DNA of 64,000 nt. Origin: Nocardia sp. NBC_00508. Lineage in GTDB: Bacteria > Actinomycetota > Actinomycetes > Mycobacteriales > Mycobacteriaceae. A program made the position numbers and the translations under genes. The notes under the pieces were generated by a model that was given only the letters and a program-made list of their open reading frames with translations, was not told the origin of the DNA and did not search any database. Location: positions 5,518,001 through 5,582,000 of the forward strand of contig NZ_CP107852.1 in the NCBI RefSeq assembly GCF_036346875.1, in the 5' to 3' direction. How positions within the stretch are numbered: position 1 is the stretch's first letter; each line of letters opens with the position of its first letter. Of the stretch, positions 1 through 10,274 are shown one piece after another.

Positions 1-1
1 C

Positions 2-1180
2 GAGATCATCCGCGGCCATCTCCAGCTGCCGCCCCCGTCGGTCGCGGCCAGGCGCGCCGGGCTGTCGGCCGCGCTCGACCCGGTGATCGCGAAGGCGATG
101 GCGAAGCGGCCCGATGACCGGTACGCGTCCTGCATCGACTTCGCCACGGCCGCACGGCGAGCGCTGGCCGGGCCCGCGCCGACGATCGTGGCGTCGCAGT
201 ACCAGCCGCAACCGGCGCCCACTGTCATCGCGCAGCCGTCGAGTCCGGCCTATCCCGCGCCGGAGGCGAGTTCGCCGACATACGTCGCCGCGGCCTCCGG
301 TCCCGGCTACACCGCGCCGCCGCAATACGCCACGAATCCGGCCGCCGGACAACAGCTCCCGGTGTCCGGAGCCTCCGCGGTAGCGCCGCAGAGTTACTCG
401 GCGGCACCACAGCAACCCGGTTATCCGGCAGCCTCAACGAATTACCCTGCAGCACAGCCGATTCCGCCGAGTATGCCACCGCCGATGGGCTACGCACCCC
501 ATCAGCCACCCGGGTATCGCCCCGAACGCCGTTCCTCTACCGGTCTGATCGTGACCATCGTGCTGATCGTCTTGGCGCTGTTCGTCGGCATCGGCATTGT
601 CGTGGCGAAGGTCGGATTCTCGAATTCCGCGTCTCCGCTCGACCTCGGTACCAAAGAACCCCCCGGACCGACCGACGCCGACACCCTCGCCAAGGCGTTC
701 CCGAACCTGTTGCCGCAAGACGTGGACACGAAGTACAACTTCGGCTCCGGCCCGGGATACCGGGACAAAACCTGCTTTCTCGACACTGCGGAGCCGGGTC
801 GCAAAGTGTCGAGCGCCGACGGTGTGCCCGACTTCCCCAACTGGGAAACGGCCTGGAATTGCTGGGGCACGCCGATCAACGAACCCGATTACGTCCTCAT
901 CGCCTTCAGATCGCCGCAGGACGCACAGGCGGCGGTGCGCGACCTGCCGTCCAACACCCGTGCGACCGAACGCAACAACGGCAAGTCGTATTCGACCTAC
1001 CGGTGGCAGTCCGGCAGTGGCTTGCCCGACGGGTTCCTGGTCGTCGATTTCCAGGACGATCCGGCCCGATCCAGCTACCTGCTGTTCGCCACGGTGACCC
1101 TCACCGACAGCATGCCGACCTCCGGGTTCGGCATACCCACCGCCGAATTCAGGGGCTGGTTCGCCGACCTGCCACTGTAA
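2..1180 (+). CDS. Ser/Thr protein kinase, C-terminal part (5' end outside window)
   Basis: The reading frame is open from base 2, so the start lies upstream of the window. The visible N-terminal part (DPVIAKAMAKRPDDRYAS) is the typical end of a Hanks-type Ser/Thr kinase catalytic domain. It is followed by a long Pro/Ala/Tyr-rich linker (about 230-520), one hydrophobic membrane segment (GLIVTIVLIVLALFVGIGIVV, about 540-605) and an extracellular domain of roughly 180 residues with two cysteines (TCF and WNCWG). The layout is that of mycobacterial Pkn receptors: cytosolic kinase, juxtamembrane linker, one TM, sensor domain. The sensor domain has no PASTA repeats and I do not recognise its ligand. 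A second kinase with the same layout lies at 7132-9315, so the two may be paralogues. Confidence 0.85.
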   Translation, partial: EIIRGHLQLPPPSVAARRAGLSAALDPVIAKAMAKRPDDRYASCIDFATAARRALAGPAPTIVASQYQPQPAPTVIAQPSSPAYPAPEASSPTYVAAASGPGYTAPPQYATNPAAGQQLPVSGASAVAPQSYSAAPQQPGYPAASTNYPAAQPIPPSMPPPMGYAPHQPPGYRPERRSSTGLIVTIVLIVLALFVGIGIVVAKVGFSNSASPLDLGTKEPPGPTDADTLAKAFPNLLPQDVDTKYNFGSGPGYRDKTCFLDTAEPGRKVSSADGVPDFPNWETAWNCWGTPINEPDYVLIAFRSPQDAQAAVRDLPSNTRATERNNGKSYSTYRWQSGSGLPDGFLVVDFQDDPARSSYLLFATVTLTDSMPTSGFGIPTAEFRGWFADLPL

Positions 1181-1185
1181 CGAGC

Positions 1186-3678
1186 TCAGTCGACCGCGAG
1201 CGCCTCCACGATGGGCAGCCGGGCCGCCCGCAATGCGGGCGGAATCGACCCGAGCAGCGCCAGCGCCAGCGCGATCATGCCGTAGACCAGCACTATCGGG
1301 CTCGGCTGATAGGCCACGTCGATGGTCAAGGCATGTCCCATCGCGACCGAGGCCAAATACTGCACCAAGCCGCCGAGAAGCAAACCCAGTACCGCGCCGA
1401 CGATTCCGATGCCCGCCGCCTCGGCAAGCACCGAACGCATCAGGAACTTGCGCCCGGTGCCCATGGCGCGCAACACCCCGAGTTCCCTGCGGCGTTCCAG
1501 CACCGAGAGCATCAACGTGTTGAGCAACGCGACCGTGGCCACCAGCACCACGATCCAGAGGATGGCATTGCTCAGCACTGCTCCTTGCCGAATGCTCGAC
1601 GAGGCCATGACCACCGTATCCGCCCCGGTGTCGACGTTCAGTTCCGGTGGCACCACCCGGCGGATAGCGGCGAGCACCGCCGCGCGATCGGCGCCGGGCT
1701 CGATATCGACCGCGATGACCGTCTCGCCGGGCCGCTCGTACCAGCTGCGCATCAGGTCGAGGTCCATCATCACCACGCCCGCGATCGCCGAGAAATACGG
1801 GATCACTTGCAGCACTCGCACGGTGCGCGGGCCGGTTGGCGTCGGCAGGGTCAGTTCGGCGCCCGCGCCGATGCCCAGCGAGCGCGCCACGTCACGGGAG
1901 ATCGCGACGCCCTCCCCGGCCGACAGCCGGGCGACGGACTCGTCGGTGAGCATCCGCATGCGGGTTTCGCGGGCATCCGGCGGAAATCCTTGCAGCATCA
2001 CGCGAGTGCTGCCGAGCGTGGCGAAAGCCATCTGCGCCGGGCTGAGGTGCGCGACGCCGGGCACGGCCGCGAGCTCGTCCCGCAGATCGGCGGGCAGCAG
2101 CGGGCCGGTCGGGAACTGGGCCATCGAGGCCGGGCTGACGTAGACGTCGTTGCGGGCCAGATCCGTGAAAGTCACCGCGGCCGAATCGATCATGTTGCTC
2201 GAGGCGCCGCTCATGCCGACGGTCGCGCCGACGCCGATCATCACCGTCATGGCCGTAGCCCATACCCGCCGAGGCGCACGTTCCAGTGTGGTCGCACCGA
2301 GCGCGCCGGGGGCACGGAAACAGCGTGCGATCGCGGCGGCCGCCCGCACGATCGGAACGGTGGCGCCGAAACACAACAGGATGGCGGCGACGAACGAGAT
2401 CGAGATGGCGGTCAGCGAATAGCGGCCGATGTCGCTGCCCGCGATCAGCACCGCGGCGCCGACCAGTCCGGCGCCCAGCGCGACGGCGAGCCGGCGCAAC
2501 AGCGGGCTCGCCGTATCCGTTCGGCCGACCCCCACCGGAGCCAGCGCCTCGATGGGCCGGACCTTGTACACCTGGCGCGCGGCGAGGGCCGCCGCGAGCA
2601 CACTGGTGAACACGCACGCTGCGACCGCGAACGGAATCACGTACCAGGGCAGCAGGTATTCGGTGCGCGCCTCGACCGACTCCACGATCGCGGTGGGCAG
2701 GGCGCCGATCGCGACACGGCCCATGAAGACACCCAGCGCCGCGCCGACCGCACCGCCGAGCACGCCGAGCAGCGCCGCTTCGGCCAGTAGATCGCGCACC
2801 ATCGGCCCGCGTTTGCCGCCGATGGCGCGCAGCAGCGACAGCATGGGCCTGCGCTGGGCGATCGCCATGCTCATCGCGTTGTAGATGAGGAATGCCGACA
2901 CGATCAGCGCGGCGGCCGAGGCCATCGCCGTGGAGTACCGGACGATCTGCACCGCGCCGCCCGCCTGCGCGGTGCGCAGGCTCGGCTCGGCCACCACCGC
3001 GCGACCGTCCACCGCCGCGGTCAGCGCCGCGCGCAGCTCCCCGAGGTCCGCGCCGTCGGCAGGAACGATCTGCACCGAGTCCAGCCGCCCGGTCCGGTCG
3101 GTGATCTTCTGCGCGAGCCCGAGCGGGGCCGCGATGAGATGCCCGCCGTTGAGTTTCCCCGACGTCTGCTCGTCGAGGACGTCCGCGACCGTGACCGTGG
3201 TGTCGCCCAGGGTGAACCGCTCGCCCGCGGAGCGACCGAGCGCGGCGCCGACCAGCACCCCATTCGACACCGACAGCAGCTTTCCCGCCGAAGCGCTCAT
3301 CGGAGCGGTCAATTCGCTGCCCAGCGCGCCGATGGTCGAGTCGGCGCCGATCAGCAGCGCGCGGTCGGCGCCGGTGCCGATCTGCACACGCAACATCGGC
3401 ACCGCCACCGCGACACCGGGAGTGTTCGCGATCCGAGGCAGCAGTTGCTGGTCGAAACCCGCGTCGGTGATCCCGGTGACCTCCAACTGCGCCTTGCCGC
3501 CGAGTCCTCGGGTCAGCTTGTCCACCGAACCGGTCACCGATCCGGAGATGCTCAGCACCGCGACCAGCAGCGACGCCGAAACACCCAGCACGACCAGTGA
3601 CATCAGCGTGCGGCCGCGATGGGCGAGCAGCTCGCCGATGTTGAACAGCCGCAGGCGGTCCCACGCGGCGCCGATCAC
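1186..3678 (-). CDS. ABC transporter permease, FtsX/MacB type
   Basis: 830-residue integral membrane protein with two FtsX-like permease halves. There is an N-terminal TM segment after residue 20 (TLMSLVVLGVSASLLVAVLSI), a large external MacB-PCD-like loop, a central TM bundle (about 240-480), a second external loop and a C-terminal TM bundle ending APPALRAARLPIVEALAVD-like. Such proteins move lipids, peptides or lipoproteins across or out of the membrane with a separate ATPase. The GTG start at 3678 has an AAAGGA ribosome-binding site 6 nt away. It lies 70 bp downstream of the ATPase gene on the same strand, so they form one exporter. The substrate is unknown; the divergent two-component system suggests induction by envelope stress. 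Confidence 0.9.
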   Translation of the reverse strand: MIGAAWDRLRLFNIGELLAHRGRTLMSLVVLGVSASLLVAVLSISGSVTGSVDKLTRGLGGKAQLEVTGITDAGFDQQLLPRIANTPGVAVAVPMLRVQIGTGADRALLIGADSTIGALGSELTAPMSASAGKLLSVSNGVLVGAALGRSAGERFTLGDTTVTVADVLDEQTSGKLNGGHLIAAPLGLAQKITDRTGRLDSVQIVPADGADLGELRAALTAAVDGRAVVAEPSLRTAQAGGAVQIVRYSTAMASAAALIVSAFLIYNAMSMAIAQRRPMLSLLRAIGGKRGPMVRDLLAEAALLGVLGGAVGAALGVFMGRVAIGALPTAIVESVEARTEYLLPWYVIPFAVAACVFTSVLAAALAARQVYKVRPIEALAPVGVGRTDTASPLLRRLAVALGAGLVGAAVLIAGSDIGRYSLTAISISFVAAILLCFGATVPIVRAAAAIARCFRAPGALGATTLERAPRRVWATAMTVMIGVGATVGMSGASSNMIDSAAVTFTDLARNDVYVSPASMAQFPTGPLLPADLRDELAAVPGVAHLSPAQMAFATLGSTRVMLQGFPPDARETRMRMLTDESVARLSAGEGVAISRDVARSLGIGAGAELTLPTPTGPRTVRVLQVIPYFSAIAGVVMMDLDLMRSWYERPGETVIAVDIEPGADRAAVLAAIRRVVPPELNVDTGADTVVMASSSIRQGAVLSNAILWIVVLVATVALLNTLMLSVLERRRELGVLRAMGTGRKFLMRSVLAEAAGIGIVGAVLGLLLGGLVQYLASVAMGHALTIDVAYQPSPIVLVYGMIALALALLGSIPPALRAARLPIVEALAVD

Positions 3679-3748
3679 GTGGTGTCCTTTCTCGCGTGAG
3701 CGGGGCCCTGCGTGGTCACGCTTCGCTGCCTCCTCCGGGCCTGACCGC

Positions 3749-4456
3749 TCACGCGTTGACCGTCCGCTCGACCTTGTCGTTGGAGCCGATCAAGCCGTCG
3801 CGCAGGGTGATCACCCGATCGCAGTAGGTCACCGCGCTCATGTCGTGGGTCACCATCACCACCGAGTTGCCGGAGCCGGCGATCTCCCCGAGCAATTCGA
3901 GAATGGCGGCGCCGGTCTTGGAATCCAGGTTTCCGGTGGGTTCGTCGGCCAGGATCAGCGGCGGATCCATGATCAGCGCTCGCGCCACCGCGACACGTTG
4001 CATCTGGCCGCCGGACAGCTCGGCGGGCCGGTGTTCGGCCCGCTCGCCGAGGCCGACCCGGTCGAGCAGCTCCAGCGCGCGCGGCTTGGCCTTGCGCAAA
4101 CCGGTGCCGTCCAACAGTTTCGGAATCGCCACGTTCTCCCACGCGGACAGCGTGGGCAGCAGGTTGAAGAACTGGAAGACGAAACCGACCTGGTGGCGCC
4201 GGAACCGCGACTGCTGTTCCTCGTCGAGGGCGCCGATCTCCTCCCCCCGGAACCGGATCGAGCCCGCGTCGGGACTGTCCAGCGCGCCGAGCAGGTGCAG
4301 CAGGGTGCTCTTGCCGGAACCGGACGGCCCGATGATCGAGGTGAACTCACCAGCCTCGATGCGCAAGCCGACGCCGTCGAGCGCGCGGACGGTCTGGCCG
4401 CCGACCCGGTACTCCTTGGTCACACCCGATAGTTCCAGCATGGCCGTTTCCGACAT
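3749..4456 (-). CDS. ABC transporter ATP-binding protein (MacB/LolD type)
   Basis: 235-residue ATPase partner of the FtsX permease downstream. Walker A is GPSGSGKST, the signature is LSGGQMQRV, Walker B is LILADEPTGNLD and the switch His is in VTHD. The LADEPTGNLD form is characteristic of the MacB/LolD/FtsE branch that pairs with FtsX-fold permeases. The open frame runs upstream to 4894, but the ATG at 4456 gives the normal family N-terminus (MSETAMLELSGVTKEY) after a purine-rich GGAGCGGGGGA ribosome-binding site. The gene sits in a minus-strand unit 4815-4507, 4456-3749, 3678-1186. Confidence 0.92.
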   Translation of the reverse strand: MSETAMLELSGVTKEYRVGGQTVRALDGVGLRIEAGEFTSIIGPSGSGKSTLLHLLGALDSPDAGSIRFRGEEIGALDEEQQSRFRRHQVGFVFQFFNLLPTLSAWENVAIPKLLDGTGLRKAKPRALELLDRVGLGERAEHRPAELSGGQMQRVAVARALIMDPPLILADEPTGNLDSKTGAAILELLGEIAGSGNSVVMVTHDMSAVTYCDRVITLRDGLIGSNDKVERTVNA

Positions 4457-4506
4457 CGTTGTCCCCCGCTCCGTTCGGTCGATCAAAACTCTTCGTTCCT
4501 CGCGCG

Positions 4507-4815
4507 TTATCGCGCCATGGCCTCCGACGCGTGGTGGCGGCGACGATACTGTGCGTCGAGCACCGCCCGCAGCACCGGCTGTTCGGCGGCCAGCTCGAGG
4601 TAGGCCTCGACCTCCGTGAGCCCCAGCTCGAGTTTCGCGTCGATGTGGATGTTCCACCGGTAGCGCAACGTGAGCAGCAGTCCTTCCGCGCCGCCGAACA
4701 GCCGCTCCAGATCGGGGATGCCCGCGAACAGATCGGGACTGGTCGGATCGATCGCCGCACGGCTGAGCACGGTGTGCACGATGTCGGTTCGAGCGTGTTG
4801 ATCGATCCAGGACAT
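4507..4815 (-). CDS. Conserved small protein ahead of ABC exporter
   Basis: 102 residues, soluble, no signal peptide or membrane segment. The sequence is rich in Leu and Glu and mostly helical in character (LLLTLRYRWNIHIDAKLELG). I do not recognise a family. It is the first gene of the exporter operon, 50 bp before the ATPase start, and divergent from the histidine kinase gene. Its start has a GGAAGG ribosome-binding site. A role tied to the exporter is inferred from position only. Confidence 0.7.
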   Translation of the reverse strand: MSWIDQHARTDIVHTVLSRAAIDPTSPDLFAGIPDLERLFGGAEGLLLTLRYRWNIHIDAKLELGLTEVEAYLELAAEQPVLRAVLDAQYRRRHHASEAMAR

Positions 4816-4973
4816 GGCCTTTGCCTTCCGTCGGTGAACTACCGCTCACGCTACGGACGCGACACCTTGTTGTCGTCGTGCCAGGGACCCGCATGCGTCT
4901 CCGACCACGGTAGGAGTAGCGGCCCGCTCGCGGGACGATGTACCGGCCCGCGGGCGGCGGCTAGCCTTACAGA

Positions 4974-6287
4974 ATGGGTGTGACCGGCGTAACCGAAGCA
5001 CCTCCCGGTACGCCGCGTACCGGGCGCGTGCGCGCCGCGCTGCGGCGCACCAGGCAGCGGTGCGTCGAGTTCGTGCGCGATCCGGTGGCGGCGTTCCGGC
5101 GCAAGGTCGAGCAGTTGCCGTTCGACTATCCACCGTCGGTCATCATCAGTATCGATCTCGCCGTGCTCGTCGTCGCGATCGCGGCCGCGGTGCAGCGGCA
5201 CGACTACTTCCCGACCGTGCTTCCGATTATCGCGGTGCTGCTGACCTATGCCTTCGGCCCGCTGTACGCGTTCCTCGGCGTGATGCCGCGCCCGTTGCTG
5301 CTCGGTGTGCTGGCCATGTCCGCGGAAGCGTTGTTCCTCGTCCAACCGGTCAGCGGCGACTTCGCGCCGTTCGTGCTGGTGGCCGCCGCGGGCGAGATCG
5401 CGGCGATCGCGCCGAAGCGGGTGAGCGTTCCGGTCACGGTGGCGATGATGCTGCAGCTGGGCGCGTTCAACGCGATCGGCCACGCACTGGAGGGACTACC
5501 GACCTACTTGGTCGGTATCGCGTTCGGCTGGATGGCGGGGCTGATGATGCAGTATCAGCGCCGCTTCCTCTACCAGGAACGCGACTACCAGGACATCCGC
5601 GCGGCGCAGGCCGCCGACGAGGAGCGCCACCGGATCGCCCGCGAGGTGCACGACGTGATCGCGCACTCGCTGAGCGTCACCCTGCTGCATCTCACCGCCG
5701 CGCGGCACGCGCTGCAGGCCGACCGCGATGTGGACGAGGCCGTGGAGGCGCTGACCGATGCCGAGCGACTCGGCAGGCAGGCCATGGCCGACATCCGCCG
5801 CACGGTCGGCCTGCTCGACGCGCGGCCATGGAAGCAGGTCCCGGAACCGGGTGTGGAGGACATCACGGACTTGGTCGGCGACTTCGTGCGGGCCGGGTTG
5901 GACGTGCGCTACGAACACGACGGCGACCTCGGCGCGGTATCGCCCGCGGTCGGGCTGGCGCTGTACCGAATCGGCCAGGAGTCGCTGGCGAACGTCGTCA
6001 AACACGCGCACGGCGCGTCCGCCTCGGTACGACTCGCGGTGGACGACACCATGGTGACGCTGACGGTGCACAACACTCTGCCCGCCGGGCTGCCGCCGCA
6101 ACGCGGCGCGGGAATGGGCGTCTCCGGCATGCGGCAGCGCGCGGAATTGCTCGGCGGCCGGATGACGGTCGGCCCGTCCGACCACGGCTGGTCGGTGCGG
6201 GCAGGCATTCCGCTCGCGCCCGGTCGCGGCGGATTCTCCTGCTCGATACTGCCCGGCGCCGGGACGACAGCACGGGAGGGTGCGTGA
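4974..6287 (+). CDS. Sensor histidine kinase, NarL/DesK type (HisKA_3)
   Basis: 437 residues. Several N-terminal membrane segments (about 55-190), no obvious large periplasmic domain, then a HisKA_3 dimerisation domain with the phosphoacceptor His at about residue 226 (AREVHDVIAHSLSV), and a C-terminal HATPase_c domain (IGQESLANVVKHA; GMGVSGMRQRAELLGG). These kinases phosphorylate LuxR-type regulators, here the next gene. The ATG is preceded by TAGCCT 6-7 nt upstream, consistent with a leaderless transcript. It is divergent from the ABC exporter operon, the usual arrangement for a system that controls its neighbouring exporter. The ligand is unknown. Confidence 0.92.
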   Translation: MGVTGVTEAPPGTPRTGRVRAALRRTRQRCVEFVRDPVAAFRRKVEQLPFDYPPSVIISIDLAVLVVAIAAAVQRHDYFPTVLPIIAVLLTYAFGPLYAFLGVMPRPLLLGVLAMSAEALFLVQPVSGDFAPFVLVAAAGEIAAIAPKRVSVPVTVAMMLQLGAFNAIGHALEGLPTYLVGIAFGWMAGLMMQYQRRFLYQERDYQDIRAAQAADEERHRIAREVHDVIAHSLSVTLLHLTAARHALQADRDVDEAVEALTDAERLGRQAMADIRRTVGLLDARPWKQVPEPGVEDITDLVGDFVRAGLDVRYEHDGDLGAVSPAVGLALYRIGQESLANVVKHAHGASASVRLAVDDTMVTLTVHNTLPAGLPPQRGAGMGVSGMRQRAELLGGRMTVGPSDHGWSVRAGIPLAPGRGGFSCSILPGAGTTAREGA

Positions 6288-6363
6288 GCGAGCGACAGCG
6301 AGTGAACCGAGGGCACCGCGCGCGGTCGCGCACGGTGGAGTCGAACGTCGGCGAGGCGGAGGC

Positions 6364-6365
<2 letters not shown>
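6284..6365. repeat. Dispersed intergenic repeat, copy A
   Basis: The spacer between the kinase stop and the regulator start contains a sequence family (GTGAGCGAGCGACAGCGAG, then TGAACCGAGG.CACCGCGCGC..TCGCGCAC and GGCGAGGC) that recurs in degenerate form near 53005-53090 ahead of cspA. Both copies begin GTGAG and contain TGAACCGAGG, CGCGCAC and GGCGAGGC-like blocks in the same order. Similar linkers are, from memory, frequent in Nocardia and Rhodococcus genomes. No function is known to me. Confidence 0.55.
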
Positions 6366-7059
<694 letters not shown>

Positions 7060-7131
7060 CGGGCAGGCTCCGGTCGCGGACCGCGTGATCTTTGGTGTGC
7101 GATCCTTGCTCGGGATGTGGAGGATGGACGG

Positions 7132-9315
7132 GTGCAGGAACCTGGGCCGAGAACCGGAACGCGGTTCGGGCCGTATGAACTGCGGTCGTTGCTGGGCAAG
7201 GGAGGAATGGGGGAGGTCTACGAGGCCTACGACACGCTGAAGGACCGGGCGGTCGCGGTCAAGCTGTTGTCGGAAGAACTCGCCAAAGACCCGATGTACC
7301 AGGTGCGATTCCGGCGCGAGTCGCAGGCCGCCGCCCGGGTGGCCGAACCGCACGTCATCCCCATCCACGACTGGGGCGTGATCGACGGTGTGCTGTTCAT
7401 CGATATGCAGCTGGTGCAGGGCGTGGACCTGCGTACCCTCCTGCGCGGCCAGGGGCCGCTGAGTCCCGCTCGCGCGGTGGGCATCATCGAACAGATCGCC
7501 TCGGCGCTGGACGCCGCGCATGCGGTCGACCTGGTGCACCGCGACGTGAAGCCGGCGAACATCCTGGTCACGGACGCGGATTTCGCGTATCTCGCCGATT
7601 TCGGGATCGCGCACACCGAGGGCGACAGCGCGGTGACGCTGGTCGGCATGGCCATCGGCTCGTATATCTACATGGCCCCGGAACGTTTCGACGTGGGGCT
7701 GGTGACCGGGCGCGCCGATGTCTACTCGCTGGCCTGTGTGCTGCACGAATGCCTGACCGGAGCAACGCCGTTTCCGGCGGCCAGCATGAATGTGCTGATC
7801 AAGTCGCATCTTTCCGATCCGCCGCCGCGACCGAGCGCGCAGGCGCACGGCATTCCGCCCGCATTGGACGCGGTGATCAACCGCGGCATGGCCAAGGACC
7901 CGGACGACCGCTACCCGACCGCGAGCGCCCTGGCCGGCGCCGCCCGAGCCGCTCTCGCCCCGGCGCCGTCCACCGGGCCGATGCTCGTGGTGCGCGCGCC
8001 CGACCGGGCCCAGCGTGCCGGTGAGCCGACCGCGAGTGGTGCGGCGGTTCCGCCGGAATCGACAGGCGAGCTGTCGGTGATCCGTCCCAGCGCACCGACG
8101 GTGGTGCGGCCGACGGAAACCCAGTTCACGCCGCTCCCGTCGGCGGACGAACCGCCGCCGACGCTGTTGGCGCCGCGTGCGCCGCACCCACCCAAGGGGG
8201 GCCTGCCTCCGATGCGTCCCTTCCCGGACGCGCATCTGTATCCCGAGACAGAGGCATATCTGGAGTCGACGGGATACGCGCAGGCCCAGGGGCATTCGGC
8301 GCCGCCGGCGCAGGCGTATCCGGAGAGTTATGCCGATAACGCATCGAGCGAGAACTTCGAGCCCCCACAGGCGTATTCGCAGACACCCGCCTTTTCCGCG
8401 TTCGCCGAGACTCCGCCGCATCCCGGGGCCGGGAACTATCCGGAGACCAGGCAAGATCCGGATGGCGGATACCTGACCGGTTACCGCGGGGACGCGTCCG
8501 CACATCCGGTCACGCAGGACTCCGCAGCGCCGACCGAATACCTGGCCCCGGCACGCGCGAGGGAAGACGGCTACGCGACCCGCACCGATTACCCGCCGCA
8601 CGGCGACTATCCGGCGCGTACCGACTACCCGCCGGAAAGCGACTATTCGGCGGGTGCTCACTATCCGCCGCGGGGCGACTATCCGGCGCATGCCGACGAC
8701 CAGTCGCACGGCGATTACCAGCCACAGGGCGACTACCCGCAGCGTCGCGACGACCCCGAGTACGGTCACGACGACTACGACGACGCCGCTTACTCTTCGT
8801 CGCGCCCAGGACGCTCCATCGCACTGCCCATCATGGTCGCCGTGCTCGCCATCGTCGTGGTGGCCGTCGGCGGCGCGATCGCCTGGCAGTCGCTCGGCTC
8901 CGGCGGCGTCGAGACCGCCTCCGCCGAACGGCAGTCCGACGCCCGGACTCCGGCTGGGCAGTCCACTGCCCGTCCGTCGAGCAGCCCGTCGACGTCCTCC
9001 GCCGCTTCCACCTCGGCCAAGCCGACACCGGTCACGCTGCCCGCGGGGGCCAAACCGTGCGGCCAGGGCCAAGCGGTCGCGGGGGCGTTCACCCAATCGG
9101 CGGCAGGTACCGCCGTAACCAGCTGCGCGTTCGCCGAAGAGGTGCGCAGGGTCTATGCCGAAATCGGCACGGCCCAGAACACAGCTCGCGACGCACCGCG
9201 CACGGTGCTCGCGACGAGTCCGGTCACCGGCCGGACCTACCCGATGAATTGCCAGACCGAAGGTCTGCTCGTCACATGCAGTGGCGGTGAAAACGCGGTG
9301 GTGTATGTCTACTGA
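7132..9315 (+). CDS. Membrane Ser/Thr protein kinase with Tyr-rich linker
   Basis: About 727 residues. Kinase domain 12-270: glycine loop GKGGMGEV, catalytic Lys in VAVKLL (about 44), HRDVKPANIL (about 136), DFGIAH, APERF. Then a disordered linker of about 290 residues that becomes Tyr/Asp/Pro-rich, with repeated DYPP/GDYP-like units (about 8575-8790), one TM segment (about 563-585) and an external domain with four cysteines (PCGQGQ, TSCAF, MNCQTE, TCSGG), probably disulphide-paired. No PASTA repeats. Start chosen at GTG 7132 because GGAGG lies 8 nt upstream; GTG 7117 is an alternative. The lipoprotein gene 9305 overlaps its 3' end, so the two are cotranscribed. It is a signalling receptor; its ligand is unknown. 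Confidence 0.92.
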   Translation: MQEPGPRTGTRFGPYELRSLLGKGGMGEVYEAYDTLKDRAVAVKLLSEELAKDPMYQVRFRRESQAAARVAEPHVIPIHDWGVIDGVLFIDMQLVQGVDLRTLLRGQGPLSPARAVGIIEQIASALDAAHAVDLVHRDVKPANILVTDADFAYLADFGIAHTEGDSAVTLVGMAIGSYIYMAPERFDVGLVTGRADVYSLACVLHECLTGATPFPAASMNVLIKSHLSDPPPRPSAQAHGIPPALDAVINRGMAKDPDDRYPTASALAGAARAALAPAPSTGPMLVVRAPDRAQRAGEPTASGAAVPPESTGELSVIRPSAPTVVRPTETQFTPLPSADEPPPTLLAPRAPHPPKGGLPPMRPFPDAHLYPETEAYLESTGYAQAQGHSAPPAQAYPESYADNASSENFEPPQAYSQTPAFSAFAETPPHPGAGNYPETRQDPDGGYLTGYRGDASAHPVTQDSAAPTEYLAPARAREDGYATRTDYPPHGDYPARTDYPPESDYSAGAHYPPRGDYPAHADDQSHGDYQPQGDYPQRRDDPEYGHDDYDDAAYSSSRPGRSIALPIMVAVLAIVVVAVGGAIAWQSLGSGGVETASAERQSDARTPAGQSTARPSSSPSTSSAASTSAKPTPVTLPAGAKPCGQGQAVAGAFTQSAAGTAVTSCAFAEEVRRVYAEIGTAQNTARDAPRTVLATSPVTGRTYPMNCQTEGLLVTCSGGENAVVYVY

Positions 9316-10192
9316 TCAATTCCGGAAAGCTCGAAAAGTCCTGGGCTGCGCGGCGCTTGTCGCGTGTGTTGTCGCGGGATGCGGGACCGACCGCGCCGAA
9401 GATCCAGCGACGAGTGAGCCGACCATCACCGAGGCCGCGGCGCGGACCGATCAAAAGGGTCTGTCCCTCATCGTGCCGGGCACGCTGGCCGCGAGTTTCG
9501 CGGAACTCGAGGCAGGTGTGCGCGGGCAGCTCGGGATGGCGGTGATGCCGGTCGGCGGCGATCAGCCGGTGACCTTCGGCCAGTGGACCGGCGGTCCGGC
9601 CTGGTCGACGATGAAGGTGCCGTTGACTGTCGCCGCGCTGCGCCGCAATCCGAGCTCGAACTATGCCGCGTCGGCGGCGATCACCGCCTCCGACAACTCC
9701 GCCGCCGAGACGCTGTGGCAATCTCTCGGCAGCCCGCAGGAGGCGGCCCAGGCCGTGCAGGCGGTGCTCCGCGAAGGCGGTGACACCAGGACCGTCGTGC
9801 CCGCCACCCGTTCCCGTCCCGAGCACTCTGCCTTCGGGCAAGCCGAATGGACGCTGATCGACCAGGTGCGGTTCGCCTCGCGGCTGCCCTGCCTGGCCGA
9901 GTCCGGACGCGTGACCGCGCTGATGGAGCAGGTCGTAACCAGTCAGCGCTGGGGCCTCGGCGAATTCAGCGGAGCCGAATTCAAGGGCGGTTGGGGTCCA
10001 GAGCCCTCGGGCGCTTACCTGGTGCGCCAGTTCGGGATCATCAGCGTTCCCCAGGGCCAGATCGCCATCGCGATCGCGGTGCGGCCCGATTCGGGGTCGT
10101 TCAGCGATGGCATGAACGTCCTGGACCGGATGGCCGCCGTCGTCGCCCAGCATCTCGACGAGTTGCCCGGCGGTCGCTGCCCGGCGGCGTGA
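9305..10192 (+). CDS. Lipoprotein with class A beta-lactamase/PBP fold
   Basis: 295 residues. Signal peptide with a lipobox ending LVACVVAGC, lipidated Cys at about 26, so probably an outer-face membrane lipoprotein. The mature part shows the serine hydrolase triad of motifs: STMK (SxxK) in WSTMKVPL, SDN in ITASDNSAAE and KGG in EFKGGWGPEPSG. Those spacings fit class A beta-lactamases and related penicillin-interacting proteins. ATG 9305 overlaps the end of the preceding kinase gene by 11 bp; the longer frame from 9281 would spoil the signal peptide. It may sense or modify peptidoglycan in concert with the kinase; that is inference. Hydrolysis of beta-lactams cannot be read from sequence. Confidence 0.8.
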   Translation: MSTDQFRKARKVLGCAALVACVVAGCGTDRAEDPATSEPTITEAAARTDQKGLSLIVPGTLAASFAELEAGVRGQLGMAVMPVGGDQPVTFGQWTGGPAWSTMKVPLTVAALRRNPSSNYAASAAITASDNSAAETLWQSLGSPQEAAQAVQAVLREGGDTRTVVPATRSRPEHSAFGQAEWTLIDQVRFASRLPCLAESGRVTALMEQVVTSQRWGLGEFSGAEFKGGWGPEPSGAYLVRQFGIISVPQGQIAIAIAVRPDSGSFSDGMNVLDRMAAVVAQHLDELPGGRCPAA

Positions 10193-10274
10193 GGACATTC
10201 GGCCAGGTCACTGTTACTCATCGTTCACGGGGTCGGGGCTGCCGAGATCGGACATGGAGGGCAAGATAGCGGCC

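Noticed and set aside
859..2790. 643-codon plus-strand frame
   Set aside because: Antisense to the FtsX permease, with Arg/His-rich composition typical of shadow frames in high-GC DNA.
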